64,000 nt of DNA from Tachypleus tridentatus (lineage: Eukaryota > Arthropoda > Merostomata > Xiphosura > Limulidae). A program made the position numbers and the translations under genes. Under the pieces are notes generated by a model, which did not search any database, was not told where the DNA came from, and saw only the letters and a list, made by a program, of their open reading frames with translations. Positions 58,658 to 64,000 of the stretch are shown here, piece by piece (positions within the stretch are counted from its first letter, which is position 1; every line of letters begins with the position of its first letter). Location of the stretch: positions 53,994,107 to 54,058,106 of the forward strand of contig NC_134829.1 in the NCBI RefSeq assembly GCF_004210375.1, read 5' to 3'.

Positions 58658-58864
58658 CACTGCTGGCCAAAATCTAAAGGCCAATAAACATAAAGAAAAA
58701 TATGCATTTTACGTTGTTAGACTCAACTACTTATTTGAGTAGAGCTTTTAAAGATGAAAATAAGAAAAGGAAAAATAAAAATAAAAATCGTTTTTATCAT
58801 TTAATAGGAAAATGTGAACACTATGAAATTAGTTTAATTGCCCTTAAGATTTTGGCCAGCAGTG
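58658..58864. mobile_element. Internally deleted Tc1-like element (MITE-like), 207 bp
   Basis: Same ends and same insertion site as the 1453-bp element at 25399. It keeps the full left arm, including about 80 bp missing from the unit 2 copy, and only the outer tip of the right arm; transposase is gone. Confidence 0.85.
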
Positions 58865-59384
58865 TATATCATTCTAAAAATGCACTGATTGAAAGAGACT
58901 TTCAAACTTAAAATTAAAATATGTGCAAAAGCACCATTCCTAATTGCAATATAATATTCACATGTAATTAAATCAATATTATCATATTAAAAATAAAATC
59001 CAGATATTTCTGACATTATCTCTAAAGTTTAATGAGTAACCTAAGACTTAATAATTCTTGAAACAAGACATATATAACTACAAACTTGAAAATGAACAGA
59101 AACCTTTTCAAAACTTCTCACCCAGTTGAATGGTGTTTAGGAATTCACAATAAATTAAAAGTTTTCGGTAACTGACATTCATCTCAATACTTTTCAATAA
59201 TTCATACCCAACTCATAAGTTACTCTCTCAAATGGATGCTTCTTAATAGCTTAAAACAAGGCGAATTGTTTGAACAATTAAATTATAACATAGAATGCAA
59301 ATCATTGAGACTTATCTTTGGACAAGAACATAGCCAGAAATGGCCATTGAGGAGGGTTAGTTTGAGTATTTGACACATGCGCCG

Positions 59385-61212
59385 CAGGCGTGAAGCCATG
59401 CTAGGGGGGTCGTGTAGCATGTCCTACAAGGGAAATTTCTTAATAAAAACGTAAAAGAAAACCCGAAATTATGCATTCTGAGACCACCATTTTAGCAAAT
59501 TTCAGAATGGCACACTGAGGTGTTTGTCTTATTTTTTAATCATAAATAAATATATAGGCCTATATATATATATAATATATAACTTAAAGTTATCAGACCC
59601 AGCAAAGTAGGCCTACAGTCATGTCATCAACATATAAAATATATTTTCACTCAGGAGAGTGCATATATATGTATAGTACCTATAATCTGTATTCAAATAT
59701 CATGGACAGTGTATGTTCAGATTTACTGGATTTGAAGAATTAACTTCACAACTAAACAGTGGGTGGCACAGTGGCGGGCTGGCAGAACCATGGCACTAAC
59801 CTAGTGCCTTTGGCGCCATCTATTGTGAATCGTTCACTATAGATGGCGCGAATGGTACTGTGAATGTGATGTTGACAAACATGTTGTCAAGCCTGAAAAA
59901 GCAAAAGACACTGCATGGGTTCTTCAAACACATTCGTGAGGCTGAACCTGATCAATCTGCTTCAGCCAATCAGGTTGAATCAGAATTATCAACTGAATTG
60001 TCAGAGTCATCTCCTTGGCCTTCTACGAATGCTACCACTACCACTTCAGATCCAGTCTGAGACATTGAAACTTTCATTTCTGATGATGTCAGCATTGGTA
60101 AACAGGTAGTTCGACTCCTCATAAAATTAATTTTGTATTAAAAATCATGCAAACACTCTGCATCGTTGGCTTTCACAGTGGAGATGGCTACTCTACAGTC
60201 AACATGCAAAGGGTTCTTTCTGCAAGTATTGTTGTCTTTTTGCTCCTGATGGTGCTTGTGTTGAAAGTCAGAAATTGGAACAACTAGTGAAATTTCCATA
60301 CACAAACTGGAAGAAGGCTGTTGGATACTTCATTGCACATGAATTGAAATAGTATTACCAAGACAGCAAAAACAAAGCTAACAATCTTCTACAGGTCGTA
60401 AACACAAGTTCATCTGAGCACTTTCAGCTTAATGCAAATTACAAGTAAGAAATTGAACAGAACCGGCAATATTTAATGCTTATTACTAATAGTGTATTGC
60501 TGTGTGGGAGACAAGGTTTAAATATGAGTGGAAAATATGATTCTAGTCCAATATTTCTTGGTGAAACTGATGAGGAGCCCATCAATAACTATGGGAATTT
60601 TTTAGTACAAAGAGAAATGCTACCTATCTGAGATCTTAAATTCAAAATGAAATCATCTACGACTGTAATACTCATGTTCTTGATATTTTGGTTAACAGGG
60701 TAATGCTGCAAAGTGTTACTCAATATTAGCTGATGAAACAACAGATATTTCAGGCATTGAACACTTTTTGCTGTGTGTTAGATATTTGCATGCCAATGAC
60801 AACTCTGTTGCAATAAGAGAAGATGTTTTGCAATTTATACCTGGTTGTGATGTGACAGACAGAAACTTGGCTGGTTTTATTATAAACAGTCTGACAAAAT
60901 ATGGTACTAACATGGCTACCTGCGAGGACAAGGGTACGAAGGGGCTACCTCTATGTGTAAGGAATTCAATAGTGTCCAGAGACAGATAACTGATTATTTC
61001 CCAACTGTACCCTATGTGCACTGGAGTGCTCATTTCCTAAACTTGGCAATTTCTGATACTTGTAAAGAAGTTCCTGTGCGAAATTGCATGAGAGTAATTT
61101 CTAGCATTGAAAACTTTATCAATTCATCCAAACTAAAGCACATTTTGGCTCTTTCGGTAGAGAGTAAAGCACCTAAATAAAAAAAGAAGTTTGAAAGATC
61201 TCTGGAATAAGA
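59385..61212 (+). mobile_element. hAT DNA transposon remnant 3
   Basis: Left end CAGGCGTGAAGCCATGCTAG, the best kept terminal repeat. It contains KKQKTLHGFFKHIREAEPDQ, FCKYCCLFAPDGACV, ILADETTDISGIEHFLLC, a frameshift after GTNMAT, then FNSVQRQITDYFPTVPYVHW. Right end missing at the same place as in the other copies, so truncation predates the duplications. Confidence 0.8.
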
Positions 61213-64000
61213 TATTTATTAAAATACTAGCACTTCAAAACGTGGCATAAATATTTGTTTTTTACGATAATTTTCTGACACTTTGTCAAATTTAAAAATT
61301 ACTTGGGCTCTATAACAAATAAAGATTACAAAGATTAAAACAAAACATAATAAAACTCGATTACAACGTACTGAAATGGAATTTATCCTTGAAATAAATA
61401 TCAACATTTGTTTTCTTGTTCTAAACACAAATTTACATAACGACGTTATTATGTTTTCCCATCACATGTATCCAAACCGAAGTTTTAGTACCGTTAGCCA
61501 TGTAACTTATCGTAACGAGCTAAAGGTAGAGAAACATTTTTGTGTGTGGTACATGTTTCTGATAGAGATTGTTTTTAACCATTCCATCCATTAACGCGCA
61601 GATAACAATTAGATTGTTTCATTTATTGAATTATATTACCTCTTGAAATACACTACTAAAATATAATTGTTAGTAGTCTATCCTAGATATATTCATTGTC
61701 TCCTTTTTTAACTTGTATAAATCAATATCCAAGTCGTTTCATAAAGTTTTATTATTTCCAAACATTAAGTTTATATTTATTTACATCTTATATTTAAATT
61801 TTAAATTATATTTTTATTTCCTTCACTTATTTCTATTTTAAGTTTTTAATATCATGTTAATTTCAAGAAATTATTATTCCACGTTTGAAAACCAATTTGC
61901 TTAATGATCAGTTTGTGAAAGAATAAAAGTTTTAAGACACTGAATCAATATCAATAGTTCAAAATTGTTGTAAATATCTAGTTGTCACACTCTGGACTTT
62001 CACAAATGTGATTAACTATGACATTTTTAAATCAGCCAACAGTATCATGTAAATATTCTGAATTTTCTTTTTATTTAATGTCATGCTACCAACCACCTCA
62101 AGTGCTATAAAAGTACCGTAAGTTTGTCCTATACAATTAAGGTTATCCTGAATTGAATGACAATCTAAAAATTTATTATTACTTCTATTTCAAATCATGT
62201 TAAAAACATCTAATAAACAATAATCATAACTCAATATTTTATAGTTTAAACATTACCTTTTAATGATTTATATTAACTATAAAGTATTTATCCAGTAAAT
62301 GGTGACTCAGCAAAATGAATGAAGATTTAATATCACACCTTTGTTTATTGGTCTCTAACTATGACAAAGCAGATTTTCTTTATCTCCAATCTTTACTAAT
62401 TGACTCTATCAATTCAACAATGACTTTGCAAATCTAGAATATATTTCAAAGATTAAATAATATTTTTAGGATTTAAACTGGTTAGAAATATATGACTCTC
62501 GTCTCGGATTTAACTAGTAAGGTGAAATAAACGAAACTAAACTAAAATATTCATGAAAGTCAAAATATATGGCTGCATTAAACGTAGTTTTCGTTTGTTA
62601 AGACTAAATTCGAGATCCGTGGTTTGTAACCGTCTAATGCGGAAAATGTGTTACACATTTTATGGACAAATTACAAAGGTGACAGGAGAAACTGTTCTTC
62701 AAGCATACAATAGTCCAAAAATAAAAGTGTACATTAATACCATGGTCTCTAAGTCATTAGCTCTACATTATTATCCATCAATTGCCTTTACCGGAAAATT
62801 GTAAAAAAACTACATAGAATATTTAGAGTTTACACCAATCACCAAAATGTTAAAATTTCTCTCCATGTAAAATATTCTCTTGTTTAGTTTTATGCTATAA
62901 AGTTCTCTATTGAGAAAAACAAAAGGATAAAACTTTCAGCACATTAGTATAACATGAAGAATTTACATTTACAAGAAAAACAGGAAATAAATATATATTA
63001 CAAAAGTTTTGTGATTTTATGTAATGGCCCAATTGAACAGTCATTAACCTACTGCTGGTAACATATATATATGTGTATATACACGCCCAACATAACAGAC
63101 AATAAAAGGAATCAAGGTAAGAACAGTATTTATGAAGCTTCTAATATTCAACTTTTCCATTACGTCAAACAAAGAAACAAAATTGCTATACAGATATCAT
63201 TCTAATATTGCCACAGACTTTCAAATCTAAGATTAAAAGATGGGCAAAAGCACCATTCTTAATTACAATATAAAATTCCCCTGTATACAAATTAATATAA
63301 ACACATTTCTGAAATTATTGTAAATTATGTTTTAAGTTTGATGGTTGACCTAAGACTTAATAAATCTTGAAAAAAGACATTTATAACAACAAACAGAACG
63401 ACTCCATATTTTAATAGTATTATCCCAGTCAGTGAATGCGAAACTGAATAGAAAACTATCCAAAACTTCACAACCAGCGAACTGATTTTCAGTAGTTCAC
63501 AATAAGGTAAATGTTTTCAACAATTCATACCCATCTTAATACTGTTCAAAACTTAACACTCAATTGAATAATTCTGTCAACTTCACAAAGAGTCAAAACT
63601 GAAAGTTCTTCAAGAATGTTTTCGTTTCAAACTTAAATGAGTTTTTTTTCATAGTTCGTACCCTGTGAATATTTTGCCAATGCTTTCCAACACTTGAATT
63701 TTAACAAGGTCTGAAAGTACATGAGACTAAATTCAGGATATTGGGTGGTATACGAAAGTGTGTCACTGTGTCTACTATAACAAAGTTAAAAATAAAAACA
63801 TGTATTTTTATTATGGGAAATAATTCGATCGTTTAACTTGAAAAACTATAATTTAATACCGAAAGTATACCGCCACAAAGATGCCGAGTTTACAGGAAAT
63901 TGCAGAAGTACACATGTTCAACACAGTTAATACACTTATCTGTTTACCAAGAGTAACATATCTTCGTCGATCTTTCCTCGTTAAATTCTATGACAATTTC
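61213..64000. repeat. Long spacer sub-repeat S3 (unit 3, cut by window end)
   Basis: Colinear with 14300-17150. No gene. The SINE fragment of the other copies would lie beyond the window. Confidence 0.75.

Larger units (their letters stand above)
57911..59384. repeat. S2 sub-repeat resumed in unit 3
   Basis: Matches 11917-12480 and 25160-27370. It contains the SINE II insertion (about 58212-58425) and the Tc1-derived MITE (58658-58864). No gene. Confidence 0.7.
33307..64000. repeat. Segmental duplication unit 3 (open-ended, interrupted)
   Basis: The third copy begins at 33307 and runs colinearly through exon A (35617-35981), gene B (38166-39166) and the LINE fragment to about 40.6 kb. Unit-like sequence resumes only at about 57911 (counterpart of about 11917), followed by a MITE-sized Tc1 relic, hAT remnant (59385-61212) and the long sub-repeat to the window end. 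The DNA between 40.6 and 57.9 kb has no counterpart in the other units, so the copy is split by foreign material. Confidence 0.85.

Noticed and set aside
1-64000. CRISPR arrays, bacterial operons, riboswitches
   Set aside because: Spliced genes, SINEs, LINEs and a eukaryotic tRNA with internal promoters show animal DNA; no direct-repeat array with unique spacers is present.

Overview
The window is AT-rich, intron-bearing animal DNA made mostly of repeats. Several tRNA-derived SINE families match, from memory, those that fill horseshoe crab (Xiphosura) genomes. With the mix of Tx1-like and Jockey-like LINEs, a Penelope-like element, hAT and Tc1 transposons, this suggests a chelicerate, most likely a horseshoe crab. 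The species call is inference.

The backbone is a tandem segmental duplication. The same unit starts at 1, 18483 and 33307. Each unit carries, on the minus strand, a small cluster of cysteine-rich, metallothionein-like coding exons (B at about 4.7-5.7, 23.5-24.5 and 38.2-39.2 kb; A at about 2.4, 21.0 and 35.6 kb), then a spacer, then a block with a decayed hAT transposon (12.5, 27.4 and 59.4 kb) and a roughly 4-kb non-coding sub-repeat. In each cluster a 13-nt leader exon with TATA-like and metal-response-like motifs lies upstream of terminal exon B, and a paralogous terminal exon A follows further downstream. A has the same splice phase but no leader exon of its own was found. This suggests one promoter serving two alternative terminal exons. 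The predicted proteins (125-128 residues, 30 cysteines in the two examples counted, no signal peptide) are built from two modules; A of unit 1 has lost one module in frame.

Unit 3 is split by about 17 kb of unrelated DNA (about 40.5-57.9 kb). This holds a SINE with clear target-site duplications, a Penelope-like element remnant, about 8 kb of mostly unassigned DNA with a minisatellite, a decayed Jockey-like LINE and a 240-bp MITE, and then a small array of tRNA-Val(AAC) repeat units. One tRNA-Val gene is intact (57303-57374). Another is cut by a nearly complete, same-orientation Tx1-like LINE whose poly(A) end abuts the tRNA just after the D arm (50239/50240).

No ordinary host gene other than the cysteine-rich family and tRNA-Val could be supported. 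Most remaining open frames lie in repeats or are antisense shadows.
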